Source of the DNA: Siphonodentalium dalli
Lineage: Eukaryota > Mollusca > Scaphopoda > Gadilida > Siphonodentaliidae
Direction: 5' to 3'
Assembly: GCA_032622095.1 (NCBI GenBank)
Contig: CP136063.1
Span: forward strand, 69,915,980 to 69,979,979
Length of the DNA: 64,000 bases
Below, in pieces: positions 1 to 10,540 of this stretch. Numbering within the stretch: the first letter of the stretch is position 1; every line of letters starts with the position of its first letter. Position numbers and translations under genes: made by a program. The notes below the pieces were generated by a model. It worked only from the letters and a program-made list of their open reading frames with translations. It had not been told where the DNA came from and did no database searches.

Positions 1-60
1 AGAATGCATTGACACAGGGGTTTCATATATTTCAGGAAGCTCCAGTCATGGAAGGGTTAA
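1..60. mobile_element. Right end of a TTAA MITE (family B), cut by window start
   Basis: The first 60 bases match the right ends of the complete family B copies at 10192-10455 and 57321-57583: the tail of the palindromic core (AATGCATTG.CACAGGG), then TTTC..., then the arm GAAGCTCCAGTCATG, then AAGGGTTAA. The terminal TTAA is at 57-60. The rest of the element lies outside the window. Confidence 0.75.
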
Positions 61-161
61 AATTAACCGGGCAATACACTGGACAATGCCTTTAATGTAT
101 GCTGCTGAATTTCTTTTGAGTTAGATATGGCTGAATGACAAAGAGCGTTCCGTGATATGGC

Positions 162-645
162 AACTCATAAATAACGCTTGTTCAGGTGCTGCCACCATAG
201 AGAACTCTACGGCTGAACTCTACTTTCTCTCTTTCTTTCTGGAGATGCATCGATATCATGATTGGGAACTCATAAATAACGCTTGTTCAGGCAAGCCTTG
301 AAATAGGGTGTCTGTCATTTGCAGAATGAGGTCCCCAGAGGGTGAATTTAGTGATGCTACCCCGCATAGCGGGCTAGCATCACCACATTCGCCCTCTGGG
401 GACCTCATTCTGCTTACACCTCAGCAGAATGAGGTTCCCAGAGGGTGAATTTGGTGATGCTAGCCCGCTATGCGGGGTAGTATCACTAAATTCACCCTCT
501 GGGGGACCTCATTCTGCAAATGACAGACACCCTATTTCAAGGCTTGTGTTCAGGTGCTGCCACCATAGAGAACTCCGCGGCTGAACTCTACTTTCTCCCT
601 TTCTTTCTGGAGATGCATCGATATCATGATTGGGAAATTATACAA
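162..645. repeat. Direct duplication of a ~105-bp unit, second copy split by a MITE
   Basis: A unit beginning AACTCATAAATAACGCTTG and ending ATCATGATTGGG occurs at 162-266 and again from 267. The second copy is interrupted after TGTTCAGG by the MITE at 292-546 and resumes at 547. The two copies differ at only a few bases (for example CTACGG against CCGCGG), so the duplication is recent and the MITE arrived after it. Confidence 0.8.
292..546. mobile_element. hAT-like MITE, 255 bp, with perfect 8-bp target duplication
   Basis: The element is almost wholly palindromic. It begins CAAGCCTTGAAATAGGGTGT and ends with the reverse complement. Both ends are flanked by the same 8 bases, TGTTCAGG (284-291 and 547-554). 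An 8-bp target duplication with CA...TG ends is the signature of hAT-superfamily transposition. There is no coding capacity, so it must be moved in trans. A sister copy lies at 4600-4851 with its own 8-bp duplication, and a decayed relative at about 24280-24775. Confidence 0.88.
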
Positions 646-1388
646 ATTCAGGACAAAATATAGAACCAACAAGTTTTGACTAACAATCCTCCTTAGTTGT
701 TAATAAATTCTGTTTGAACGTAAGAACCGTGTCTGATAACAGGCTAACCGATATTGTTTTATTGCCGGGGGACCACATGCCAGAAACCTCATACCAGCGC
801 ATAACAGAAAACCATTGTAAATAGTTTATGCAACCTGCAATCTATTCGGCACGAAGCTGAAGGTATATATTCAAGGTTTCCTGCCGACTATTACGCGTAG
901 AAGTGAATGGAAGAACTGTTCAAGTCTCGTATGAATTCGTATGTACACGATGTATGTCAGGGGTGGTGTAATCCTAATCTGTGTTTGTATTGTGTTGGCA
1001 ATTATTACACACTTTGAAGTATTTGTATTGTAATTGTACTCAAGATTTTCAATTTGTAAGCCAATACTTTGAAACAGAGAGTATTTTCAATTATTTAAAA
1101 AATTTACTTCAGATTAATCTTACAAAGTATTCTTGATTATATACTTTTAGAAGGCTAAGATTATTCCTTTCTTACAATAACATCTACTTGAATAGCACCA
1201 TGGGTAACACAGGGAAAGGTTGCGTTTATCATGGGGGCACTACCATTAGAGAAAAAGCAGACACAAATGTTCCATAGATACAAACTTTAACATGTTTCTG
1301 AACAGCCTACATTGTATACACGTCTCTTCATATAACCATCATGCCCAACTATAGCGATATATATAGTGCACATATGTTTTTCTATATT
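640..1388. other. AT-rich sequence with no recognised feature
   Basis: I see no exon with splice signals, no terminal repeats and no tandem repeat here. A 73-codon ORF starting at 1341 runs into the inverted-duplication arm and has no coding character. Confidence 0.5.
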
Positions 1389-1772
1389 AAAGACATATTA
1401 TGGATTTGCAATGTTCGGGTGCGTGAAATTGATAAGTTAGTACTCAGGCGCTATATATGCCAACCTGGGGAATGTAGCATTCTACTAATATCCCCGAAAT
1501 TTTCAAAGAAATCGACCATACCACCCCATAGAAAACATCGTCTGATCTACGCCCAATTGTAAATATTTACATCTCGGTTCGGGACGCAGCTATCGGCGAT
1601 AATCCAACACAAATTATTTCGCCACCGAGAGTCATTGCATTTAATTAATATATAGGAATGCCTGTGTGTGCCGTAAATTTGGATTAATATTCGTAACAAA
1701 TTACTACTTTGAGCATGATTATTCTCAATTTCTATTTGATCACCCTGTCGGAGTGTTTCACATCACTTTAAT
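1389..1772 (+). repeat. Left arm of a diverged inverted duplication
   Basis: This stretch aligns, with scattered mismatches and small gaps, to the reverse complement of 8709-9086. Shared landmarks in order are AAGACATATTAT, GGTGCGTGAAA, CTCAGGCGCTAT, GAATGTAGCATTCTA, TCGGTTCGGGACGCA, TACTACTTTGAGCA, and GAGTGTTTCACATCACTTTA. The right arm runs in opposite orientation 7 kb away. The coding exons of the membrane-protein gene lie between the arms. No protein is recognised in it, so it may be two old transposon copies or a local inverted duplication. Confidence 0.75.
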
Positions 1773-2019
1773 CCCACAAGCTTGTGCTATTGTCCACGGC
1801 TTTTCATTGAGCTTTCCCCTAATGCATGTACTACATACGACAAAGCTTGATTCCGCGCATGTATATGTCTTATACTTCAGCTTCCATCTTTAGTACTTAA
1901 TGGGACAAAGCTTACTTCCCCGCACGTAGGTCTTATTATGCAACAATATACCTATTGTTCACATGAATCGATATCCACATTATGTAATGGATACTAATTA
2001 TGCACGTCCGCTGTAGTCA

Positions 2020-2380
2020 CTATACAGAGAAATATCCATCAATATTGAACTTACGTTCTATCATCCTTGGGTCTGGTGCAGACCTTTTCTGTGGGACAGG
2101 TGGGGGTATCTTCTTTCCATGATGTTTCGAAGGACCGCCGTTCTTGTGATTGGAAGAGGGGTGTTCTTTGGGATGCTGAGGGTCAGCATTTCCTATATAA
2201 TAAGCATCTGCAGGAGTGCCGGCGTAGAGACTAGAGGACACCCATAGTCCACTGCTGTTGACTTTCGGTAGCTTTGGATCCTTCTCTTTGCTTAGTGTGG
2301 ACGGTTGACTCGGTGCCGACTCTTGATTGGAGTAAAGACGGTTGAACTTCTTTTTCTCGTCTGATCGTTTCCGCTTTTTC
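2020..2380 (-). CDS. Small single-pass membrane protein, final coding exon (cytoplasmic tail)
   Basis: This is the last coding exon of a minus-strand gene. The acceptor is a T-rich tract ending TTTTTAG at 2381, and the stop TAG is at 2022-2020. It supplies one base to a split Gly codon plus 119 residues. The tail starts with a strongly basic run (KKRKRSDEKKK), which fits the cytoplasmic face after a membrane segment. It then becomes Ser/Pro/His/Asn-rich and probably disordered, and carries IPPPVPQKR, which contains a class II SH3-ligand pattern (PxxPxK). It ends GYFSV, a hydrophobic-x-hydrophobic pattern that could bind a class II PDZ domain. The preceding exon is 6063-6163, and its 2-base overhang fits this exon exactly. 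Extension of the ORF upstream of 2380 is intron read-through. I do not recognise the family. An adaptor or scaffold role is only inferred from the motifs. Confidence 0.8.
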
Positions 2381-2543
2381 CTAAAAATAAAAAATAAAAA
2401 TAGGAGTGAATGCCTCAATATTGCTGAAAGGGTCATAGACCAGTGCATTTATTAAAAAAAAGTGCCAAACTTCAAACTAATTGCAACAAAATGTGTCTTA
2501 GCAGGGACAAGCCATTGACCATTATAAACAACACACTAGAATC

Positions 2544-3347
2544 AATGAAAGTGTCAATGACACTGTAGATCAACTTAGATGGGGAAGAATTTCATGTGTT
2601 ATAGTCACTAGAGTGATTAGGAATGCGGAAATTTAAATGCCTATGTAATGCTAGATGTCAAAACGAAGATATATATAAAAAAGTTAAATCCAAGATGGCT
2701 GCTGGCGGCTATGTTTTTCAACGAAATTCGGAAAAATTTGACAGCTAATATCTAGAGGTCACCCAAAAGATCCATACGAGGTTTGGTGACGATCGGATAA
2801 GGGATGTGGTCTGTAGGGTGTGCCAAAGGATTTAGTCATGCAAAGAGTAAAACCCAAGACGGCTGCCGGCGGCCATGTTTAAATCGAAAAATGTTCAAAT
2901 TCGATAGTTCCCACCTAGAGGTGATCCTAAACATGCCTGTAAATTTTCAAAACAATTATCCAATAAATGGGGGCTGCCATGTAGAGGTCACCCCGTAGAT
3001 TGATGTGAAGTTCCAGATGGGTGCCGGCGGATTTTTTTACGAATTTAGGTCAAAATAGGAGGTTCCCGTTCTAGAGTTTACCCCGAAGATGCATGTGAAG
3101 TTTGGTGACGATCGGATGTGAGACGCGTAATGCAGGCAAGGTGTGCCGATGGATTCAAATTTGAAATCCAAGATGGCTGATGGCGGCCATGTTTTTTAAC
3201 AAATATCAGTCAAAATAGGAGGCTCCCATCCAGATGTCACCCCGAAGACCCAAATGAAGTTTGGTGGAAATCGGATGAGAGATATGACATGTAGGGTGTG
3301 CTAAAGGAAATTGTTGACGGACACATGGACTTCGTTAAGTTGAGCTA
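2544..3347 (+). repeat. Satellite-bearing repeat, short copy (~160-bp units)
   Basis: The element begins AATGAAAGTGTCAATGACAC, contains about four diverged units of roughly 160 bp each marked by a variant of AAGATGGCTGCTGGCGGCCA (near 2693, 2855, 3019 and 3169), and ends GGAAATTGTTGACGG...AAGTTGAGCTA. The same start, units and end recur in the larger copy at 38069-39642. TAG(A/C)TCAACTT near the left end and AAGTTGAGCTA at the right end are inverted repeats, so this may be a mobile element carrying an internal satellite. ORFs through it are not genes. Confidence 0.75.
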
Positions 3348-4572
3348 AACAGGATAGAGAAAGGGATAAATTGGTGAATTCTGTGAAATAAATTTGTAAA
3401 TATCTGGTAAAAAAAAGTTATCGCTTTTCAAGGATGTTTATAAAAAAAAAAACTCCATTCATCTAGTCTTCCAATTTTAAATCCATGTTGGTGTAAACAT
3501 ATTTATTTCTCTAAATCATGCATGAATTAATAAAATTGTATAATATATAAAGACAATTATTTTAGAGAATGGGATTTGGCAAAAAGTATGACGCTTATAT
3601 ATTAGCCATTTCCCATCTTTGCCATACACATGTGGTGTCTTTATTGCTTTTTCATAATGTTCTTTTCCCAGTTAGATTTTGTTTTTATGTTCATTTTTCT
3701 ATCTTATTATCATTGTCAGCCATCAGGGGCATAGAAATATTAACCTATAATAATGAGTGACTCTTGAGTCCATACTGTATACTGTACAATCTTTATTACA
3801 TAACAGAAAACGTTTTCGACATATGTTGAGTATTTTTCAAGTTATGTCCTTCCAAAATTGGGAGTTTTTTTCCAATTTTGGAGTCTCAATTTCTCAGAAT
3901 TAGCTAAAATCCATACCTTATGTTCTAGTATAGTAAAAACTAGAGAAAAATATAGTGATGTCTTGTTGTTGTGTTAATTGTACATACCATGCATTATAGG
4001 CTTTATAATATGTGTGGCCATACGCATGATACACTTGTATATGCATATTCTTCTGCATTGGAAGTAAATAAATAAATAACTGAAATACACTGTGATTGAA
4101 TTACCACAACCAATTGCGCCAATTCAGCTTATGGCCATATGAATCCTTAGTATTGACTCTTTTCCAATTGTCCATTTTAAAAGGATTTTGTGCACAATTA
4201 CTTATAAACAATGCAAATACTTATTGATGTTTAATGTGTAAAATCATTTGAACTTTCTTCCTAAAACACTTATTGTTGGGACAATAGCATACCATTGGTT
4301 GTGCCAACAGAATGATGTCACTGGATCTCACATATTTTTCAAGAAACTGACTTCCCAAAATTGAACGTTGATAATGGGGCAGGTCCAATATTGTTGCATA
4401 ATTCAAAAGTTTAATAATTTAGCAGAGGTCTATTTACAAGTTTATGGCCATGTTATCTAAAACAACCCCGAAATAATGATTCGCCATTTCGACGACGAGT
4501 TGCAACAACAAATATAGTAACTCTGAATACAAACCTCAAAACAAGAAGAGAAAAACTCTATATGAAAGAATA

Positions 4573-5013
4573 ATGGGCGTTTGTTGAACGTATTATCTAC
4601 AAGCCTTGAAATAGGGTGTCTGTCATTTGCAATGAGGTCCCCAGAGGGTGAATTTAGTGATGCTACCCCGCATAGCGGGCTAGCATCACCAAATTCACCC
4701 TCTGGGAACCTCATTCTGCTGAGGTGTAAGCAGAATGAGGACCCCAGAGGGTGAATTTGGTGATGCTAGCCCGCTATGCGGGGTAGCATCACTAAATTCA
4801 CCCTCTGGGGACCTCATTCTGCAAATGACAGACACACTATTTCAAGGCTTGATTATCTAAAAACAATTCCTCAATAAATAGGGCTCATTCTGCACTAATA
4901 TTTATCTGTCGTCTGCCTTTATCACATTAACACCCCTCCATATAAATAATAGACCATTCCGATGTACACTTTTTAACTGACTGGGAGAATCCATTTAGTA
5001 TAGAACGGGTTAA
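4573..5013. mobile_element. Family D TTAA MITE, split by an hAT-like MITE
   Basis: The sequence ...TTTGTTGAACGTATTATCTA, interrupted by 4600-4851, continues as ATTATCTAAAAAC..., ATCTGTCGTCTGCC, CCTCCATATAAATAATAGAC, ending TAGTATAGAACGGGTTAA. This matches, in order, the other family D copies (10541-10775, 20153-20410, 27785-27970). The right-end TTAA (5010-5013) is shared with the start of the family A element. The left limit is approximate. Confidence 0.6.
4600..4851. mobile_element. hAT-like MITE, second copy, 8-bp target duplication
   Basis: A near-perfect palindrome, CAAGCCTTGAAATAGGGTGT... to its reverse complement, flanked by ATTATCTA at 4592-4599 and 4852-4859. The flanking duplication differs from that of the 292-546 copy, which proves independent insertion. 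The host sequence is a family D MITE. High similarity to the first copy implies recent activity. Confidence 0.88.
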
Positions 5014-5470
5014 CCCTTTACCCAACAGAACGGCCCTGTGCCAATGCATTCTCTTATATATGCGAGTCGACCATAGGTCGCCTCGCATATATAAGAGAAT
5101 GCATTGGCTTAACACATATTAAAAATGATAAAATTGTCAAAGAATGTAGAAAAATATTATAAAAATTGTTAAAAATGTAAACAAAATTATAAAATTGTTA
5201 AAGAATGTAAGAAAAAATGGTAAAAAGTGTTAAAAAGATTTTTTTTAGGCCAATGCATTCTCTTATATATGCGAGGCGACCTATGGTCGACTCGCATATA
5301 TAAGAGAATGCATTGGCACAGGGCATAACTGTAACCATCACAGTGTGGTCAATGAACCGGTTCCAATGATATCCATATTTGTATGGTGTTAGTGAGACAG
5401 ACCGAAGATATTTTAGGCTGTTGAAGCTTTATTTGGGCGTTTTTGGGCGTTTTGTTGGGTAAAGGGTTAA
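5010..5470. mobile_element. Family A TTAA MITE with palindromic core (copy A1)
   Basis: It is bounded by TTAA at 5010-5013 and 5467-5470. The ends are CCCTTTACCCAACA and its complement TGTTGGGTAAAGGG. A TTAA target with CCC-type termini is typical of the piggyBac superfamily, and there is no transposase. The core has hairpins at 5040-5108 and 5249-5317, each a palindrome of CCAATGCATTCTCTTATATA plus its complement around a short loop. They are inverted to each other and separated by an AT-rich spacer. The longer right arm has GAACCGGTTCCAATGATATC and AGACCGAAGATATTTTAGG. Confidence 0.85.
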
Positions 5471-6062
5471 AGATTCATTCAGGGTTCCAAAAACTCTATA
5501 GTTACCATAATGCATTTCCCTACAAATGAATAACTGACCATCCCAGTGTATATCTATACTTTCAAGGTACGACTAGGGAATTTATTATATGCCAAGCTAT
5601 CAAATAGTAGTATTTTTGCATCAGATAACAACCGTTATCCGTCTAGTGAGATATCGATATCTCATTCGCATCCATCCGCGCTAAAATTAAAACTGATTAG
5701 GTACTAGAAGAGTTCTTGATGGAAGACTGTGCTAAAGTCCCCGATTGTCATATTGAAAAAATTGTAATATGTGATCAATTAAATTTTTCTGTTAAATATT
5801 CTATGATGTTAGCCTCGTTATCCCTGAACCAGTCTGTCAGAAACATAGAACTATTTTTTATAAATGCACAAGATAATTATCTCATTCGTGATGAAAAAAT
5901 AAATAAATTTCAACTCGTGGCAGAGCCACTCATGGAAATTATTTTGTTGTTGTCACCACTCATGAGATAATCCCCATAACCAACCAAAAAAGTGTAGATA
6001 TCCCCTATATCCGGGGTGAGTTTTGGTGACTCTGTATGAAGTATATAGTTAAGCTTACTCAC

Positions 6063-6163
6063 CCACAGCAGAAATAAATTCCTAACGCCAGTATAATAAG
6101 CAGGAATATGAGACCGCCCAAAGATCCAGCGATTATCGGAATCAAATCAGATGTTTCAACCAT
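6063..6163 (-). CDS. Small single-pass membrane protein, first coding exon (membrane segment)
   Basis: The exon (6171-6063, minus) follows an acceptor ending TTTGCAG. An in-frame TAA lies two codons before the ATG at 6163, so this ATG is the natural start and the preceding bases are 5' UTR. It encodes 33 residues plus two bases. A short acidic start (MVETSDL) is followed by a hydrophobic stretch with small-residue and GSLGG spacing (about residues 7-30), then Tyr-Phe-Cys-Cys, a likely palmitoylation site. The donor is GTGAGTAAG. Joined to 2380-2020, the predicted protein is 153 residues with no signal peptide, so it is probably N-terminus out and tail in the cytoplasm. It was too short to stand out as an ORF, but phase, splice sites and membrane topology all agree. 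The leader exon is upstream and not certain; one candidate ends at 35989. Confidence 0.78.
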
Positions 6164-6742
6164 GTCTTAACCTGCAAAGATATAACAGTAAAATCAATGA
6201 CAATGTAGCTACAATTGGTTAAATATGAACGTCCGTTCTAAGAACATGAGGTCTATACAACAGACCGTTGGGCGTATTTAAATCCATCCAAACAACATGA
6301 GTATTGAGATACAACATTTAACATAAATAAAATTAATAAATAACATAATATATATATATTTACAAATGGGGAGAGGGAAAGGCGGGATACATGTATATCA
6401 CTTCAGTATATTGTATGTTGCAAAAAAAAAAAAAAATTCATTTAACTTCAATCGCAAACGAAAGGATATCAAGTTATATCTACGCCCAACGACTGTATAC
6501 ATCGCCTAAAGCCACGATTGCGGGTAGAAACCTAGCTGCTATCTGGAACTCATCGCGGGTAGAATCCAGGGCCAGGAACCTAGCTGCTATCTGGAACTCA
6601 TGAGCTATATATTAGTTACATGAGTTATTCTACTTATGAGAGAAAGGGGTTATGTGCATTTTACGAACATCTTTTAAATGGTTGAGGCGTGTTTGTTGTT
6701 CAAAATCGGGGCTCAGTCGATGCCTATTTTCATTATAAATTT

Positions 6743-6862
6743 CAGTTATAAATATGTTCGTAACGGTTACAGCAGTTATAAATATGTTCGTAACGGTTAC
6801 AGCAGTTATAAATATGTTCGTAACGGTTACAGCAGTTATAAATATGTTCGTAACGGTTACAG
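6743..6862 (+). repeat. Perfect 30-bp tandem repeat, four copies
   Basis: The unit runs from CAGTTATAAATATGTTCGTA to ACGGTTACAG and is repeated four times without change. It keeps a reading frame open on both strands only because the unit is a multiple of three. It is a young minisatellite, likely length-polymorphic, 0.6 kb upstream of the membrane-protein start exon. Confidence 0.95.
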
Positions 6863-7255
6863 CAGATTTCTGAATGTGCATTGTGAATTTCCACAGCTCA
6901 TGTACCAGTTGATCCCGTCAGACAAATGTTTTTATTAATAAACTTTCTTCTAAAAGTCCCATACTAAATGATGGGCAAAAGACGTTGATAAATCACGATA
7001 TCTACCTGGTTGTTCTATAAATAGGCCAGACGAGTTAATAACAAGATCACGCGACGTCATGAGTTATTAATATGAAGTATGTTCATGACAATGTAGTGAC
7101 GTTTGGTAATAATTTTCATCATACATGTATTGTTTATTAACTTTTGACTTGTTGAAAAACATTGTTGTGCATTTTATGGATTTATATATATGGGTCAGTA
7201 AGGTAGTTCAGGCCTAATGGGCTTGATACCATTGGTGGATCATATAATAAAACAC

Positions 7256-7392
7256 TTATTGCATGGTTTCGAGGTTGACATGAGGATGTATCAACCCTTG
7301 GAAGTTAATATTCACCTCGGCCTGTGGCCTCGGTGAATATTAACTTCCTCGGGTTGATAAATCCTCATGTCAACCTCGAAACCATGCAATAA
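7256..7392. mobile_element. Short palindromic MITE-like element
   Basis: A palindrome of 137 bp starts TTATTGCATGGTTTCGAGGT and ends with its complement. The centre is CCTCGGCCTGTGGCCTCGG. The flanks show no clear target duplication beyond TTA/TAA, so the superfamily is unassigned. ORFs crossing it are artefacts. Confidence 0.7.
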
Positions 7393-8708
7393 CTGTATAA
7401 TATATGTACGGATGTATAGCAGACAACCGTGACATTTTACATCCGTATACCCAGTACTGACACATATATAGCAGGTCCAATTTTAACATCAAACATATAC
7501 GCCCAAACGATTCTATATAGAATCGAGAACAAATCCACAACAGCCATGACAGTAATCGGGTTGAGATACTCTGTCTTCGTGGACCGCCGTCCATGCACAC
7601 CAAGAACGAGGGCAATACATACATACTGGAAGAAGAAGCATGCTGCTATACCAAAAACAACACATATACGTCCTCTTGGCTGCTATAAAGTCAGTACTGA
7701 GTACGGACATAAAATGTGCACACCATATAGCAGTCGACAATTATTCATGACTGGAACTCAGAGATTGGTGCATCGAAACAATCGTATCTCGAAGCTTTAA
7801 ACAGTGTATGGTGTTCCACCATTTTGAAAGATAATAGCCTTTCAACTTAGTAAGTTTTATGATTTTCGTGATATTCCCGTTATATATTATCCACTGGAAA
7901 ATCACCATAACGCCAACGGCCTAGCATTCGACGCCAGTTGCAGTGAAGAGATTAAATATATTAAAAATAAAAACCGAGTTGCTGGCGTAGCTTCGTGTGG
8001 AATATCTCACTCAACAAAAGTAGAACTACATTTAAACACAAATCAGGTTCATTTTGATTTAACGCGATGTAGGTGTGCGATGGTAATACAATTAAGAAAC
8101 TGTAACAAGTGAGTTCGAACATGTGATACCGGTTGAGGTCACACGTATACTAAGTTCATACATTCCTGAATAAATAAACAATGCGTTTGACTGATTTATC
8201 TTTGTCGTGAATTGGGTGTTAGCCCGAAGTATCGAAAAACAAATTACATTAAGTATGGTTCCCACTCGATGGTACCTCGTTGTAGCCGCAGGGGAAAATG
8301 ACACACATATTCATATACGTTCGATCGCTATCTCTTTCAGCTGGGCGGAGCGACTCATAAAACGCACATAACATTGTTTGTACATCCTATGTATTAACTT
8401 AGAAGTCGGTCGAACTATTTTAGAAGGAGCAACATGTTTTGTGATCAGTATTGGTTTAATTATTTGCGTCGAATTTCACATTTAAAATCACTCAACAGAA
8501 CAACTGTGTGTAGAAACCAACGAATCCCAGGTTAGCAGCTGCATGGAAAACCACCATGACAAGCTTTATGATTCAAACTACCTCTCCCCTTTTGGTATGG
8601 TAGCCATTGAGCGCAAGATCAGAAGCAATAAGTGCACGATATATGCACAGGACAGCTTCAGAATATATCCCCATATAGAAAATTGGATCAGTTAGGCATA
8701 TATCCACA
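7393..8708. other. Sequence with no recognised gene
   Basis: A 123-codon plus-strand ORF (7429-7800) and overlapping minus-strand ORFs are present, but they have no recognisable domain and no convincing splice or start context. I see no repeat structure apart from short AT-rich runs. Confidence 0.4.
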
Positions 8709-9086
8709 TATTAAAGTGATGTGAAACACTCCGGAATGGTGATCAAATAGAAATGGAGAATAATCTTGCTCAAAGTAGTAAATTTTATAAACATTATATC
8801 CAAATTGACAACAAACACCGTCATTCTTATATATTAATTAAATAAAGTGACGCTCGATGGCGAAATCGTTTTCGTTAGTTTATCGCAGATTGTTGCGTCC
8901 CGAATCGAGAAGTAAATATTTACAATTGTACGTAGTTCAGACGCTGTTTTCTATAGAGTTGTGTGGTCGATTTGTTTGAAATTTTCGGCGATTTTACTAG
9001 AATGCTACATTTCTCCAGTTGGCATAGCGCCTGAATACCAACATATTATTTTCACGCACCAGAATAAGTACATAATATGTCTTTAA
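8709..9086 (-). repeat. Right arm of the inverted duplication
   Basis: This is the partner of 1389-1772 in opposite orientation: ATTAAAGTGATGTGAAACAC near the left, TTGCGTCCCGAATCGAGAAG in the middle, and TTTCACGCACC then ATAATATGTCTTT at the right. Similarity does not continue past either end. Confidence 0.75.
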
Positions 9087-9343
9087 AGGCAGCTAAAATA
9101 ATCCAATAAAAGTATCTGATTCCATTACAAACTCAATTATGGGTTGGAAGAATAATGTGAACTTTAAATTCTGATACAGTATAGGCCTATCATTTTGAAA
9201 TTGTTCAATAGACACCCACAACATGACACATTTTAGCTAAAGTTCGACTACGTGGTAGCAAACGAAATTAAAATGCTTATCTTCCGAAAGAAGTACATGT
9301 ATCTCTTATTTATATAATCCACAAAATCAAGATTGACCACCTC

Positions 9344-9779
9344 TAAAAAGTGAGTGATAAATAATTAAAATATAATCTTTAGACTGTACAATGACCAATT
9401 TCCAGTAGCAGGGAGAAGAATATAGTTGACATTGGGTCTTTAATTCACACCCGTACCTACTTTAGTACTTATAGGTAAATATTACACCATTTCAACTCTT
9501 CACTGGAAATAGCTAACTGGAAGTGATCACTGGGCATGGCAACTGTCAACAATTTTAAATGCTTTGTTGATATAACTGGGCAGTGCATTGTGTCAACTCA
9601 CTAATTCGTATCAACCATGGGAAGTGTTGAAATGGACACAGCAATTTTACACTGTAAAATTACCAGTTGCCAGGATTAGGAAGCAGAATGTGGCTGACAT
9701 TGGCTGTTTGATTCATACATGTACCTACTTATAGGTAAATAAAAAAAATATATTTTAATTATTTATTACTCACTGTTTA
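9344..9779. mobile_element. TIR-bounded element of ~436 bp with internal direct repeat
   Basis: The left terminus TAAAAAGTGAGTGATAAATA is matched by the right terminus TATTTATTACTCACTGTTTA as an imperfect inverted repeat of about 31 bp. Inside, a ~90-bp motif (CAGT.GC...GACATTGG...ACCTACTT...TATAGGTAAAT) occurs twice (about 9398-9486 and 9657-9745). Outside lie copies of ATTCCACAAAATCAAGATTG-type sequence (9303-9341 and 9791-9827), a direct repeat much longer than a normal target duplication. Confidence 0.65.
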
Positions 9780-10191
9780 GAAGGCCTGTGCTCTTATATA
9801 TATTCCACAAAATCAAGATTGACCAACATAAAACACGAACCAGTTCAATGGGCGTATAATAAGTAATTCCATTAACTTGAAAAAGAATGTGATTGCGTTT
9901 CGTGGTGACTTCGCTCGCTAGTTCTCCGTTCATTAATCTCATAATCATGTGGCGTCGGTGTTTGACTTCACGTGGATTGTACCTAATACAATCAGACGAA
10001 TGTCGTGTCAATGGAGTTTCTCACCTGCTCTCGATCGATACGGATTAGGAAACGGAAGCGGATTAACACAGCGGTTCCAAATAATTCCGTTTCATTGTAT
10101 ATATATATAGAGACGTGCTACATGCATACCTACAGGGATTTGCACGTGAATGAGTTGCTAGAACAGACGTTGAACAGTGTATTGATACATA

Positions 10192-10455
10192 TTAACCCTT
10201 TAATGACGGGAGCTGCGCTGATGCAGCATTAAAGACCCTGTGCCAGTGCATTATCTTTATATATGCAAGTCTCACATATGGAGCCTCGCATATATAAGAG
10301 AATTCATTGGCTTACAAGGTTAAGGTAAATATTGTTAGGCCAATGCATTCTCCTATATATGCGAGGCGCCCTATGGGCGACTCGCATATTTAAGAGAATG
10401 CATTGGCACAGGGTTTTCGCTAATTTTGAGGAAGCTTCAGTCACAAAATGGTTAC
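10192..10455. mobile_element. Family B TTAA MITE with palindromic core (copy B1)
   Basis: It starts TTAACCCTTTAATGACGGGA and ends GAAGCTTCAGTCACAAAATG followed by GTTAC, a mutated TTAA. Core hairpins are at 10242-10311 and 10339-10407, separated by only about 27 bases. These are the same hairpin sequences as in family A, but the outer arms are unrelated (GCGCTGATGCAGCATTAAAG; GGGTTTTCGC). Confidence 0.8.
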
Positions 10456-10540
10456 CCTACGATGCATGATGATGGTAAACATAAACGAGCTCCATCAAAA
10501 TGTTGAGGTTATTATGAATGCTGGAGAAGAGACCATAGCT

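Larger units (their letters stand above)
2381..6062 (-). other. Intron of the membrane-protein gene
   Basis: The 3.7-kb intron begins with the donor GTGAGTAAG (6062 downward) and ends with a T-rich tract and TAG at 2381. It holds a satellite-bearing repeat (2544-3347), a family D MITE containing a nested hAT-like MITE (about 4573-5013) and a family A MITE (5010-5470). About 3350-4570 and 5471-6062 are AT-rich with no feature I can name. Confidence 0.7.
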
